64,000 nt of DNA from Rhizobium sp. SG_E_25_P2 (GTDB lineage: Bacteria > Pseudomonadota > Alphaproteobacteria > Rhizobiales > Rhizobiaceae): the NCBI RefSeq assembly GCF_029892285.1, contig NZ_JARXVM010000018.1:1-64000 (forward strand), in the 5' to 3' direction. Positions 1 to 7,831 of this stretch are shown here, piece by piece; position 1 is the stretch's first letter, and the number at the start of each line of letters is the position of its first letter. The notes under the pieces were generated by a model that searched no databases, was not told the DNA's origin, and saw only the letters and a list, made by a program, of their open reading frames with translations. The translations under genes were made by a program, and so were the position numbers.

Positions 1-271
1 CTCTTTAACCGTAGCTACTAAGACATAGCAAAACCGCTTCTAGCGGTTCAAGCGCAGCGTTTCAAACCTCCACCTTTGGTGGAGGTCATGACTTTATTTT
101 CCAACGTCGTTTCTAATCGATTTTATGTCGCTTGGCGGCCTGCGTGAGATTGCGCCCCCCTAGACCTTTGTGTAAGGCCAGAAGGAGAGCTAAGGCTTAG
201 CCTGTGGCTGCAGGGGAGTAGAACAAGGCGTGCGAAACAGGTTTCCGCGTCTTAAGAATGGGAGAATTTGA
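1..271. other. Leader region upstream of oxidase subunit IV, no gene seen
   Basis: No convincing coding sequence is seen here. There are two perfect hairpins: one at 32-48 with arms AACCGC and GCGGTT, and one at 67-85 with arms CCTCCACC and GGTGGAGG. The second is followed by a loosely T-rich stretch at about 91-100, so it may end a transcript entering from the left. A GGGAGAA ribosome-binding site at about 260 serves the gene that starts at 272. Confidence 0.4.
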
Positions 272-493
272 ATGGCCGAACATCATTCCGGACCGGCGGA
301 AGTTGGCGCTTCGATGGATTACGCTGAACATGAGAAGACCTATAAGGGTTTCCTCTGGGCCGCCAAATACGGCACGATGGCCATCGTGGTGCTGCTGATC
401 TCGATGATGGTTGGCTTCTTCACCGGCGCCGGCTTCTTGTTCTCGGTTCTGCTGTTCATCGTCCTGACGCTGGCCGGCTTCTTTTTGATCTGA
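272..493 (+). CDS. aa3-type cytochrome c oxidase subunit IV
   Basis: This is a small (73 aa) inner-membrane subunit of the alphaproteobacterial aa3 cytochrome c oxidase. The soluble N-terminus carries the family-typical stretch from D16 to L28 (DYAEHEKTYKGFL). Two hydrophobic segments follow, roughly residues 29-50 and 53-73, and the protein ends at the membrane. The size and the short acidic head match the bacterial subunit IV family. Placement directly upstream of the transhydrogenase genes is a common rhizobial arrangement, although the catalytic oxidase genes are not in this window. The ATG has a GGGAGAA ribosome-binding site. Confidence 0.9.
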   Translation: MAEHHSGPAEVGASMDYAEHEKTYKGFLWAAKYGTMAIVVLLISMMVGFFTGAGFLFSVLLFIVLTLAGFFLI

Positions 494-582
494 CATTTCG
501 ATCCGCGCGAAGTTTCGCCCGACCGTGATAGCGGCCGGACCCTTTCGCGCGACTATTATCTGGTGAAGAGGGGAGCCGGCGC

Positions 583-1725
583 GTGAGCAGTCTGGTGTTT
601 GTGGCGAAAGAGATCGAGGGAGGCGAGCCGCGCGTGGCCGCGTCTCCCGATACGGTCAAGAAAATGAAGTCGCTGGGCTTCGATGTGGTCGTGGAGGCGG
701 GAGCGGGATTTGCGTCGCGCATTCCCGATGCTGAGTTCGAAAAAATGGGCGCGCGTATCGGCGCGATGTCCGATGCCGCCTCCGCCGATGTGGTGCTGAA
801 GGTTCGCCGGCCGACCGCGGACGAAGTCTCTGGCTACAAAACGGGCGCGATCGTACTCGGCGTCATGGATCCCTATGGCAATGACGAGGCGATCGCCGCC
901 TTGGCCGCCGCAGGCGTTTCGGCCTTCGCCATGGAGCTGATGCCGCGCATCACCCGCGCCCAATCCATGGACGTGCTGTCGTCCCAGGCCAATCTCGCCG
1001 GCTATCAGGCTGTCATCGATGCAGCCTCGGAATATGATCGCGCCATGCCGATGATGATGACTGCAGCCGGCACCGTGCCGGCCGCCAAAGTCTTCGTGAT
1101 GGGCGCGGGCGTTGCCGGACTGCAGGCCATCGCTACGGCCCGGCGTCTCGGCGCGGTGGTGTCGGCCACTGACGTGCGTCCCGCCGCCAAGGAACAGGTC
1201 GCCTCGCTCGGCGCCAAGTTCATCGCGGTCGAGGACGAGGAATTCAAGGCGGCGGAAACCGCAGCCGGTTACGCCAAGCCGATGTCGGCGGACTATCAGG
1301 CCAAGCAGGCGGCGCTTGTCGCCGAGCATATCGCCAAGCAGGACATCGTCATCACCACCGCGCTCATTCCCGGCCGTCCGGCGCCGAGGCTTGTGAGCCG
1401 CGAGATGCTGAAAGCGATGAAGCCGGGTTCGGTGGCGGTCGATCTCGCCGTTGAGCGTGGCGGCAATATCGAAGGCGCGGTTGCGGGCGAGATCGTCGAG
1501 GTCGAGGGCGTCAAGGTCATCGGCCATCTCAATGTCGCCGGTCGCATCGCCGCTTCAGCCTCGCTGCTCTACGCCAAGAACCTCGTGACCTTCCTCGAGA
1601 CTATGGTGTCGAAGGAGACGAAGACGCTTGACCTCAATATCGAGGACGAACTGGTCAAGGCGACCATGCTGACTCATGGCGGCAAGGTCGTTCACCCCAA
1701 TTTCGGCGGCGCGAAGGAAGGCTGA
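583..1725 (+). CDS. pntAA: NAD(P) transhydrogenase subunit alpha, part 1 (domain I)
   Basis: This is the NAD(H)-binding domain I subunit of the proton-translocating, Re/Si-specific transhydrogenase, which moves hydride between NADH and NADP+ using the proton gradient. It has 380 aa, the usual length for the split alpha subunit (PntAA) of alphaproteobacteria. The alanine-dehydrogenase-like fold shows the [20 protein letters not shown] region (122-141) and a Rossmann GAGVAGL at 174-180. The start is a GTG preceded by a GAGGGGAG-type ribosome-binding site; no better ATG exists upstream. The stop is one base from the pntAB ATG, so the genes are co-translated. Confidence 0.96.
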   Translation: MSSLVFVAKEIEGGEPRVAASPDTVKKMKSLGFDVVVEAGAGFASRIPDAEFEKMGARIGAMSDAASADVVLKVRRPTADEVSGYKTGAIVLGVMDPYGNDEAIAALAAAGVSAFAMELMPRITRAQSMDVLSSQANLAGYQAVIDAASEYDRAMPMMMTAAGTVPAAKVFVMGAGVAGLQAIATARRLGAVVSATDVRPAAKEQVASLGAKFIAVEDEEFKAAETAAGYAKPMSADYQAKQAALVAEHIAKQDIVITTALIPGRPAPRLVSREMLKAMKPGSVAVDLAVERGGNIEGAVAGEIVEVEGVKVIGHLNVAGRIAASASLLYAKNLVTFLETMVSKETKTLDLNIEDELVKATMLTHGGKVVHPNFGGAKEG

Positions 1726-1726
1726 G

Positions 1727-2134
1727 ATGGCGATGGAAACTCTGGATAAAGCACTTCAAAATCTCGACGCGGCGGTGGCCGCCGTGCATCAGGCCGTCGA
1801 AACCCAACCCTCCATCGCGGATGCGGCGCATGCGCTGTCGGGCGGGGCAATCGATCCCTTCGTCTTCCAGCTGGCGATCTTCGTGCTGTCGATCTTCGTC
1901 GGCTATTACGTGGTCTGGTCGGTGACGCCGGCGCTGCACACGCCGCTGATGGCGGTGACCAACGCGATCTCCTCCGTGATCGTGGTCGGCGCGCTTCTCG
2001 CAGTCGGCCTGTCGGCAAGCGGTTTCGCCACCGGCTTCGGCTTCGTGGCGCTGATCCTCGCTTCGATCAACATTTTCGGCGGCTTCCTGGTCACCCAGCG
2101 GATGCTCGCCATGTACAAGAAAAAAGAAAAGTAA
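1727..2134 (+). CDS. pntAB: NAD(P) transhydrogenase subunit alpha, part 2 (membrane)
   Basis: This is the membrane half of the alpha subunit of the transhydrogenase (part of proton-channel domain II). The 135 aa protein has a soluble N-terminus of about 42 residues followed by three predicted membrane helices (about 45-66, 82-98 and 103-123) and a lysine-rich cytoplasmic tail. An in-frame ATG at 1676 lies inside pntAA. The ATG at 1727 is preferred because it follows a GAAGGAAG ribosome-binding site and sits one base after the pntAA stop. In enterobacteria this segment is fused to the first one; here it is separate. Confidence 0.95.
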   Translation: MAMETLDKALQNLDAAVAAVHQAVETQPSIADAAHALSGGAIDPFVFQLAIFVLSIFVGYYVVWSVTPALHTPLMAVTNAISSVIVVGALLAVGLSASGFATGFGFVALILASINIFGGFLVTQRMLAMYKKKEK

Positions 2135-2146
2135 GGGGCGAAATCC

Positions 2147-3547
2147 ATGTCCGTCAATTTCGCGGCCTTTCTCTATCTCGTCTCCGGCGTTCTGTTCATC
2201 ATGGCGCTTAGGGGGCTCAGCCATCCCTCCACCAGCCGCAAGGGCAATCTTTACGGCATGGTTGGCATGGGCATCGCCATCGTCACCACGCTCCTGCTGG
2301 CCAAACCAAGCGTCGGCGGGCTGGCGCTGATCATTCTCGGCCTCGCCATCGGCGGCGGCGCGGGCGCGGTGATCGCCCGTCGCATCGCCATGACCTCGAT
2401 GCCGCAGCTTGTTGCGGGCTTCCACTCGCTGGTGGGCCTCGCCGCCGTGCTCGTGGCGGCGGCCGCGCTTTATGCGCCGTCGTCCTTCGGCATCGGTGAA
2501 GTGGGTGAAATCCATGGCCAGGCGCTGATCGAAATGTCGCTCGGCGTCGCCATCGGCGCGATCACCTTTACCGGTTCGATCATCGCCTTCCTGAAGCTCG
2601 ACGGGCGCATGAGCGGCAAGCCGATCATGCTGCCGATGCGGCATGTGATCAACATCGCCATTTTCGCGGCGATCGTGGTGCTGATTGGCGTGCTGGTGGC
2701 GACCGAAAGCTATTTCGTGTTCTGGCTGATCGTGCTGCTGTCATTGGCCTTCGGCGTGTTGCTGATCATCCCGATCGGCGGCGCCGACATGCCGGTGGTG
2801 GTGTCGATGCTCAATTCCTATTCGGGTTGGGCTGCGGCGGGCATCGGCTTCACGCTCGGCAATCTCGCGCTGATCATCACCGGCGCGCTAGTGGGCTCGT
2901 CGGGCGCGATCCTCAGCTATATCATGTGCAAGGGCATGAACCGCTCCTTCGTGTCGGTGATCCTCGGCGGCTTTGGCGGGGATGCGGGGGCTTCCGCCGC
3001 CGCCGACAATTCCGACAAGACGGTCAAGCAGGGGTCTGCCGACGATGCCGCCTATCTGATGGCCAACGCCTCCAAGGTGATCATCGTGCCGGGTTACGGC
3101 ATGGCGGTGGCCCAAGCGCAACATGCACTGCGCGAAATGGGCGACAAGCTCAAGGAAGCCGGCGTCGAGGTGAAATACGCGATCCATCCGGTGGCGGGCC
3201 GCATGCCCGGCCATATGAACGTGCTGCTCGCCGAAGCCAATGTTCCCTATGACGATGTATTCGAACTCGAGGACATCAATTCGGAATTCGCCCAAGCCGA
3301 CGTCGCCTATGTCATCGGCGCCAATGACGTCACCAATCCGGCAGCGCGCGACGACAAGTCCTCGCCGATCTACGGCATGCCGATCCTCGATGTCGACAAG
3401 GCCAAGACCTGCCTGTTCGTCAAGCGCTCGCTCGGCTCCGGCTATGCCGGCATCGACAATACGCTGTTCTACAAGGATGGAACGATGATGCTGCTGGGCG
3501 ACGCCAAGAAAGTGACGGAGGACATCGTCAAGGCGCTGGCGCATTGA
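2147..3547 (+). CDS. pntB: NAD(P) transhydrogenase subunit beta
   Basis: This subunit carries the remaining transmembrane helices of domain II and the NADP(H)-binding domain III. The 466 aa protein has a hydrophobic N-terminal two-thirds with many helices (about residues 3-270). A soluble C-terminal Rossmann domain follows (about 300-466) with PGYGMAVAQAQ, GRMPGHMNVLLAEA and GANDVTNPAA, which are hallmark domain III motifs. It starts 12 bases after pntAB with an AAGGGGCG ribosome-binding site, and the operon ends in a strong terminator. Its products supply NADPH and link it functionally to the respiratory gene upstream. Confidence 0.97.
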   Translation: MSVNFAAFLYLVSGVLFIMALRGLSHPSTSRKGNLYGMVGMGIAIVTTLLLAKPSVGGLALIILGLAIGGGAGAVIARRIAMTSMPQLVAGFHSLVGLAAVLVAAAALYAPSSFGIGEVGEIHGQALIEMSLGVAIGAITFTGSIIAFLKLDGRMSGKPIMLPMRHVINIAIFAAIVVLIGVLVATESYFVFWLIVLLSLAFGVLLIIPIGGADMPVVVSMLNSYSGWAAAGIGFTLGNLALIITGALVGSSGAILSYIMCKGMNRSFVSVILGGFGGDAGASAAADNSDKTVKQGSADDAAYLMANASKVIIVPGYGMAVAQAQHALREMGDKLKEAGVEVKYAIHPVAGRMPGHMNVLLAEANVPYDDVFELEDINSEFAQADVAYVIGANDVTNPAARDDKSSPIYGMPILDVDKAKTCLFVKRSLGSGYAGIDNTLFYKDGTMMLLGDAKKVTEDIVKALAH

Positions 3548-3570
3548 CGTTCCGAAATCACGGTTTGCTC

Positions 3571-3599
3571 AAAACCCCGCCCGCAACGGCGGGGTTTTT
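3571..3599 (+). terminator. Rho-independent terminator after pntB
   Basis: An 11-bp perfect stem (AAAACCCCGCC at 3571-3581 with GGCGGGGTTTT at 3588-3598) with a 6-base loop. The descending arm ends in five Ts, giving the U-tract. It lies 24 bases after the pntB stop and separates the transhydrogenase operon from the BrnTA pair. Confidence 0.92.
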
Positions 3600-3654
3600 C
3601 AATTGCACGTTTTGCGCGATCCCGATAGCATCGATACGCTTGTTTTCGTCATTA

Positions 3655-3668
3655 AATGTAGTTACATT
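3655..3668. promoter_or_regulatory. Palindrome at the brnT start, putative BrnTA operator
   Basis: AATGTA-GT-TACATT is a perfect inverted repeat that ends two bases before the brnT ATG at 3671. A -35-like TTGTTT at 3640-3645 lies 17 bases from TACATT at 3663, so the palindrome may overlap the -10 element. BrnTA systems are typically autorepressed by the ribbon-helix-helix antitoxin. The position fits an operator but is inferred. Confidence 0.55.
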
Positions 3669-3670
3669 AA

Positions 3671-3922
3671 ATGAAGATCGTTTGGGACGAGGTGAAGCGG
3701 CAGGCGAATTTGCGCAAGCACGGTTTTGACTTTGCCGGGCTGGATGTCGGCTTTTTCCTCACTGCCGTAATCCGGCCAGCGAAACACGGTCGTCACCGGG
3801 CGATAGGACGCCTGGAAGATGGAACTGTCGCGGTTATCTTCGCTTATCTCGGGCGGGAGGGCATCTCGGTGATCTCCATGCGTCCGGCCAGCTTGCGTGA
3901 AAGGAGACTGCTTGATGAGTGA
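3671..3922 (+). CDS. brnT: BrnT family toxin
   Basis: This is a type II toxin with a RelE-like fold; characterised BrnT proteins are ribonucleases that arrest translation. The 83 aa protein begins with the family signature WDEVK (5-9), N13 and KHG (16-18), and ends with the SMRPASLRERRL helix (69-80) that carries the typical arginines. No Shine-Dalgarno sequence precedes the ATG, which directly abuts the palindrome at 3655-3668, so the transcript may be leaderless. It overlaps the antitoxin gene by 8 bases, with the toxin first, as usual for brnTA. Confidence 0.92.
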   Translation: MKIVWDEVKRQANLRKHGFDFAGLDVGFFLTAVIRPAKHGRHRAIGRLEDGTVAVIFAYLGREGISVISMRPASLRERRLLDE

Positions 3923-4220
3923 CGGCAAGAAAGCTCTCGCTGATGACATGATCAACGGTTTCCCGCGTGAAATCTGGGAAGAGGTATCCGACAATCCCGA
4001 ATGGACCGAAGAAGATTTCAAGCTGGCGCGGCCGTTCCGCGAGGTGTTTCCGGAACTCGCCGCAGAGATCGAGCGCAGCCGGGGGCGTCCGGTGTCCGAC
4101 AGCCCCAAGAAGCAGGTGACGCTAAGGCTCGATGCCGATGTCGTGGCGCGCTACAAGGCGGGAGGCAGGGGATGGCAAAGCCGGGTGAATGCGGATCTCA
4201 GGAAAGCGCTCGGCCTCTGA
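3915..4220 (+). CDS. brnA: BrnA family antitoxin
   Basis: This is the antitoxin partner of BrnT; it should bind the toxin and repress the promoter. The 101 aa protein has an acidic N-terminal toxin-binding region (about 1-60) and a C-terminal ribbon-helix-helix DNA-binding segment starting at K65 (KKQVTLRLDADVVARYK) and ending in NADLRKAL. The ATG at 3915 has an AAAGGAG ribosome-binding site at 3900-3906, inside the end of brnT. Its stop touches the stop of the convergent flavoprotein gene with no base between them. Confidence 0.9.
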   Translation: MSDGKKALADDMINGFPREIWEEVSDNPEWTEEDFKLARPFREVFPELAAEIERSRGRPVSDSPKKQVTLRLDADVVARYKAGGRGWQSRVNADLRKALGL

Positions 4221-5288
4221 TCAGCCGAAGCGTGACAGGCGGTAGGGCGCAAGCCGCGGCTCGGATCCTCCTTCAAGAACTTCCTTCGCCGCGAATTCGC
4301 CGATGGCCGGGGCGAGCGTGATGCCTGAATGCGTCACAGCGATGTAGAGGCCTTCAACCCCCTTGGCACGCCCGACAATAGAGAAACCATCTTCGGGGAT
4401 GGGGCGATAGCCGATGCGGTAGCCTTCGAGTTCCAGCCTGTCGCCGTCGACGAGGCGCGAGCACATGTCGTCGAACACGCGCCTGGCGGTGGCGTTGGGG
4501 TCCACGCCGGGTTCTGTGCCGTTGAAAGAGGTGGAGGCGATGATGCGGCCGTCCGGCGCCTGGCGCATCTCCATTTCGGGCGCGACGACGATATGGTTGA
4601 GCATGCGCGGCGCCGGCCTGGTGTCGATGATGAGCCCAGGCGAAGCGCTCATCGGCACGGTGACGCCGGCGGTGGCGGCCAAGTTAGCGGTTTCGGCCCC
4701 GGCGGCGAGAACGATCTCGTCGGCTTCCATGACGCCATCGGTGGTCATGACGCCGATGACGCGCCCGTCGCGCAGCGCAAGCGAGGAGATCTCCGTGCCG
4801 GCGTGTATCGAAGCGCCCAGTTTTTCCGCATCGGCGAGCAGCGCGAGCGCCACGGGGCGAGGTTCGATCATGCCTTCTTCGGCGATTTTCAGCGCCCAGT
4901 CGGGAGCGTTTTTGATGGCCGGTTCGAGACTGAGAATTTCCTCGCGGTTGATGCGTTCAATCCCGTAACCCCAGCTCTCTTGTTCCGTTGCGAATTTTTC
5001 CAACCCCTCGGGCGGCAGGTCGTAGCAGATCGACCCGCACCATTGTGGGTTCACGCCGGTCGCGGCTTGCGACAGTCGGCGCCAGCCCGCCATGGCCGCA
5101 ATGCGCAGGCGGAAATAGGGTTCGGGATTACCCCAGTTGGCGTTGATCCAGGCGAAGGAATTGGGTGTGGCGACGCCGCCGCGTTCTCCGCAAAACACAG
5201 TGACATTCGCGCCCGCCTTGGCGAAATGCCAGGTGATGGATGCGCCGATGACCCCGCCGCCGATGACGATGATATGTTTGCCCGACAT
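4221..5288 (-). CDS. FAD-dependent amino-acid oxidase-like oxidoreductase (DAO family)
   Basis: A 355 aa flavoprotein of the D-amino acid oxidase / glycine oxidase superfamily, expected to oxidise an amine or amino acid. The FAD-binding GGGVIGAS motif is at 10-17, and the C-terminal region GYRIGYRPIPEDGFSIVG followed by HSGITLAPAIGEF is typical of the fold. There is no signal peptide. The ATG has a GAGGGA ribosome-binding site. It lies downstream of the TolB-like gene on the same strand, 55 bases away and with a hairpin between, so they may be co-transcribed. The substrate cannot be read from the sequence. Confidence 0.85.
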   Translation of the reverse strand: MSGKHIIVIGGGVIGASITWHFAKAGANVTVFCGERGGVATPNSFAWINANWGNPEPYFRLRIAAMAGWRRLSQAATGVNPQWCGSICYDLPPEGLEKFATEQESWGYGIERINREEILSLEPAIKNAPDWALKIAEEGMIEPRPVALALLADAEKLGASIHAGTEISSLALRDGRVIGVMTTDGVMEADEIVLAAGAETANLAATAGVTVPMSASPGLIIDTRPAPRMLNHIVVAPEMEMRQAPDGRIIASTSFNGTEPGVDPNATARRVFDDMCSRLVDGDRLELEGYRIGYRPIPEDGFSIVGRAKGVEGLYIAVTHSGITLAPAIGEFAAKEVLEGGSEPRLAPYRLSRFG

Positions 5289-5303
5289 GCCGATTCCCTC
5301 TGT

Positions 5304-5329
5304 TGCTCCGGCAACTTATCGCCGGAGCA
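5304..5329. other. Hairpin between TolB-like and DAO genes
   Basis: A perfect 9-bp stem (TGCTCCGGC at 5304-5312 with GCCGGAGCA at 5321-5329) with an 8-base loop. It has no U-tract on either strand, so it is more likely a processing or stability element in the transcript than a terminator. Confidence 0.35.
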
Positions 5330-5343
5330 GGGGAGGGGAAAGC

Positions 5344-6255
5344 CTATTGATCCATCGGATAGGACACATAGGCGAAACGCCTGCCGTCCGGCGACCAGCT
5401 GTTGACGTTGATCGTGCCTTGGCCGCCGAAGAGACGGGCGACCGTTTCGGCCGCCGCCCATTCACCCGACCGAACCAGGCAAAGGTCCACCGGGCAGTTT
5501 TCCGGATGCCCCATCGTCCCCTCGGGGTAGGAGAGGTAGCAGGCGAGATCGCCCGTTGGCGCGAGATGGGGAAACCAGTTGACCCTGGAGTCGAACGTCA
5601 ACTGTTCGATGGCGCCGCTGTCCCGTTCCAAGCGCGCGATCTGGGCATGGCCCTTCTCTTTGCTGAGTGCCTCGGTGTTGAAATAGATCCAGCCGCCGTC
5701 TGGCGAATATTCGCATCCGTCCGCAGGCCTGTCGCCATGAGTCCATTGGCGCAGCCGCCCGCCGCCGATGTCCATGGTGTAGATATTGGCTGCGCCCCAG
5801 GGGCTGACGGGACTGGACTCGACGCCGACGAAGGCGAGTTCCTTTCCGTTCGGGCTGACGCCATGCAGGAAATGCCGGAGCGGACTGGAAGGCTCGTCGC
5901 GGCTGACCAGCCAATGGTCTCTTGTCTCGATCGACACGCCATGGATGCGCCAGTCGTAACAGGAGACATACAGGGTTTTCCCATCCGGAGCGGGAACATG
6001 GTCGTTGTTGACGAAGGGCAGGCCGTCAATGTCGAAGTGTTGCAATGCGCCCGAACCGAGATCGAGCGTCCAGAGAAGCCCGTCGCCATTGAGGAGAAGC
6101 CGGTCCGGCCATGGCCAGTTGGGGGCTTCCAGCAAGCGATCGCGTGTGCGCAGCACTTCCGTGACGACGCCAGCGTCCGCATCGTAGATGTGAACGACAC
6201 AATTTTGTCCCGTCAAAAGCTGGCGGTGGTGTTTTTGGGTATTCTCCTCAGCCAC
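5344..6255 (-). CDS. TolB-like beta-propeller protein (PD40 repeats)
   Basis: A 303 aa protein made of repeated WD40-like / PD40 blades. Repeats such as PAPDGKTLYV, VSPNGKELAFVG, YSPDGGWIYFN, LAPTGDLACYLS and WSPDGRRFAYVS occur at regular intervals. No signal peptide is visible, so unlike true TolB it is probably cytoplasmic. It lacks the N-terminal TolB domain and is not beside tol-pal genes. The start is a GTG with a strong AAGGAGGA ribosome-binding site six bases upstream. The role is unknown; it may bind a ligand or protein for the flavoprotein encoded downstream. Confidence 0.75.
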   Translation of the reverse strand: MAEENTQKHHRQLLTGQNCVVHIYDADAGVVTEVLRTRDRLLEAPNWPWPDRLLLNGDGLLWTLDLGSGALQHFDIDGLPFVNNDHVPAPDGKTLYVSCYDWRIHGVSIETRDHWLVSRDEPSSPLRHFLHGVSPNGKELAFVGVESSPVSPWGAANIYTMDIGGGRLRQWTHGDRPADGCEYSPDGGWIYFNTEALSKEKGHAQIARLERDSGAIEQLTFDSRVNWFPHLAPTGDLACYLSYPEGTMGHPENCPVDLCLVRSGEWAAAETVARLFGGQGTINVNSWSPDGRRFAYVSYPMDQ

Positions 6256-6283
6256 GCCGATCCTCCTTCGAACGGGCTTGCAT

Positions 6284-6306
6284 GAAAAAGGCCGCTCGCG
6301 GCGGCC
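6284..6306 (-). terminator. Rho-independent terminator after the TPR lipoprotein gene
   Basis: Read on the minus strand, GGCCGC (6306-6301), a 5-base loop and GCGGCC (6295-6290) are followed by five Ts (6289-6285). It lies 9 bases after the stop of the TPR gene and separates it from the TolB-like gene. Confidence 0.85.
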
Positions 6307-6314
6307 TCATTCGA

Positions 6315-7202
6315 TCACTGCGCGGGCATGCCCGTCGCTGCGCGCGTCCTCGCGACGCCATCTCGAGCCGGCTGATATTTCAGGTCGAGCGACAGGGCAT
6401 GGGCGTAGGACTTATAGGCGCGGCGCATGTCGCCCTTGCGCTCATAGATCAGCGCCTGGTTTGCCCAGGATTCGGCCAGCGATCCGTCGAGCTCGATGGC
6501 GTGGTTGAAGTCGGCAAAGGCGTTGTCGTCGTCGTTCATCGCCACATAGGAAATGCCGCGGCCGTTATAGGGCTCGGCGGAATTCGGCGACAGCGAGATG
6601 GCGGTCGAGAAGTCTTCGATCGCCTTGGCGTGATTGCCGCGTTTCTGGAAGATCAGGCCGCGATTATGGTAAGCGCGCGGATCGGTGGTGTCGAGGCCGA
6701 TCGCCTGGTTATAGTCGTTCATCGCCGGGTCGAGCTGGCCGGCCTGGCGGTAGACATTGCCGCGTCCGATGAAGGCGACGTCATAACGAGGATTGAGCTT
6801 CAGCGCGGTGTTGTAATCGGCGAGCGCCGCTTCCGGCTGTCCCATGTTCCGGTAGATCAGGCCGCGATTGGCATAGGCCTGATAAAAGCGCGGGTTGAGC
6901 GCGATAGCCTGATTGAAGTCCGACAACGCCCGTTTGAATTCACCTGCGCGACCATAAGCGGAGCCGCGGGTGTTGTAGCCCTCCGGATCCTGCGGGTTGC
7001 TCTCGATCAACGAGGTCAGCGAGGCGATATTCTCTTCGCCCCCTTGCGCCTTGTTGATGCGGATCGTGTCGGTCGTATCCGTTGTGTTGCAGGCGGCGAG
7101 GACGAGCGATAGCCCCGTCATGGCCAGGCCGATACGGACCTTTCGACCCAGGCCAGTGGCCTGTGCGAGGAGGGAGATGGCGAGGCTATTGTGTCGGAGC
7201 AT
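6315..7202 (-). CDS. Tetratricopeptide repeat lipoprotein
   Basis: A 295 aa predicted lipoprotein. A hydrophobic signal segment ends in the lipobox LAAC with C38 as the lipidation site. About six consecutive TPR units follow (from about residue 70 to 270), with motifs such as YNTRGSAYGRAGEFKRALSD and AYANRGLIYRNMGQPEAALAD. TPR lipoproteins of this type (NlpI-like) act as envelope scaffolds. The ATG at 7202 is chosen because a longer frame would run into the rpsU terminator at 7243-7276. A shorter start at the second methionine, eleven residues before the cysteine, is possible. Confidence 0.85.
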   Translation of the reverse strand: MLRHNSLAISLLAQATGLGRKVRIGLAMTGLSLVLAACNTTDTTDTIRINKAQGGEENIASLTSLIESNPQDPEGYNTRGSAYGRAGEFKRALSDFNQAIALNPRFYQAYANRGLIYRNMGQPEAALADYNTALKLNPRYDVAFIGRGNVYRQAGQLDPAMNDYNQAIGLDTTDPRAYHNRGLIFQKRGNHAKAIEDFSTAISLSPNSAEPYNGRGISYVAMNDDDNAFADFNHAIELDGSLAESWANQALIYERKGDMRRAYKSYAHALSLDLKYQPARDGVARTRAATGMPAQ

Positions 7203-7242
7203 GATCGGTTCTTCGCGCAAGCTGCCGGAGCAGGGGACAATC

Positions 7243-7276
7243 AAAAAAGGCGGCGGCGAATCACATCGCCCCCGCC
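7243..7276 (-). terminator. Rho-independent terminator after rpsU
   Basis: On the minus strand GGCGGGGGCG (7276-7267), an 8-base loop and CGCCGCCGCC (7258-7249) form a 10-bp stem with one mismatch, followed by six Ts (7248-7243). It lies about 35 bases after the rpsU stop. Confidence 0.88.
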
Positions 7277-7310
7277 AGACAACATCGAATTTCGTCAAGA
7301 CGACGGCGGA

Positions 7311-7538
7311 TCAGCGCGCAGCGACGCGTCCCGTCACCAGACCTTCGCGCTGGGCGCGCTTACGCGCCAGCTTGCGAACGCGACGAACAGCCTCGGCCTT
7401 TTCGCGAGCGCGCTTCTCAGAAGGCTTTTCGTAGTAGTCGCGCATCTTCATTTCACGAAAAATGCCTTCGCGCTGCATCTTCTTTTTCAGAGCGCGGAGA
7501 GCCTGATCAACATTGTTGTCGCGAACCAGTACCTGCAC
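7311..7538 (-). CDS. rpsU: 30S ribosomal protein S21
   Basis: A 75 aa basic protein of the small ribosomal subunit that helps base-pairing of mRNA leaders with 16S rRNA. The N-terminus [20 protein letters not shown] and the following [19 protein letters not shown] are the conserved S21 core. The C-terminal tail is arginine- and lysine-rich, longer than in enterobacteria and typical of alphaproteobacteria. It is a single-gene transcript with its own terminator, and its promoter must lie in 7539-7831. Confidence 0.97.
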   Translation of the reverse strand: MQVLVRDNNVDQALRALKKKMQREGIFREMKMRDYYEKPSEKRAREKAEAVRRVRKLARKRAQREGLVTGRVAAR

Positions 7539-7831
7539 GTTATCCCGTTCCTTGTCTTGAGTTGAGCCCTACCTTCAGGCATGGGGCAAACAAAGTAATT
7601 TCGCTGAGCCCTATGGCCTAGCGATTGACGCAAGCAACTACCAGATCAAATACGGCAAGTCCAGTGGTTGCCGTCATATTTTGAACCGTGGCGACCGGTT
7701 ATACTGCCCGTCGCGGCTTTGGCGGAGACCCGCCCGACTGCGTCGCAAAATGGACGTTGTCAGAACATCTTTTTTGCGATTTCCTCACGCTCATCAAGGC
7801 TGATGACGCCGGTATCTGGAGTGAATTCGCG
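7539..7831. other. Divergent intergenic region between rpsU and soxB
   Basis: 293 bases with no supported gene; it must hold the promoters of rpsU (leftward) and the sarcosine oxidase operon (rightward). An in-frame ATG upstream of soxB at 7688 was not used, because SoxB alignments begin with MRKYS at 7832. No clear operator or riboswitch was recognised. Confidence 0.5.

Noticed and set aside
5344-6255. True TolB of the Tol-Pal system
   Set aside because: No signal peptide, no TolB N-terminal domain and no tolQRA-pal neighbours; only PD40-type blades are seen.
7203-7298. Longer N-terminus for the TPR lipoprotein
   Set aside because: It would read through the rpsU terminator hairpin at 7243-7276 and destroy the signal-peptide layout. 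The ATG at 7202 is used.
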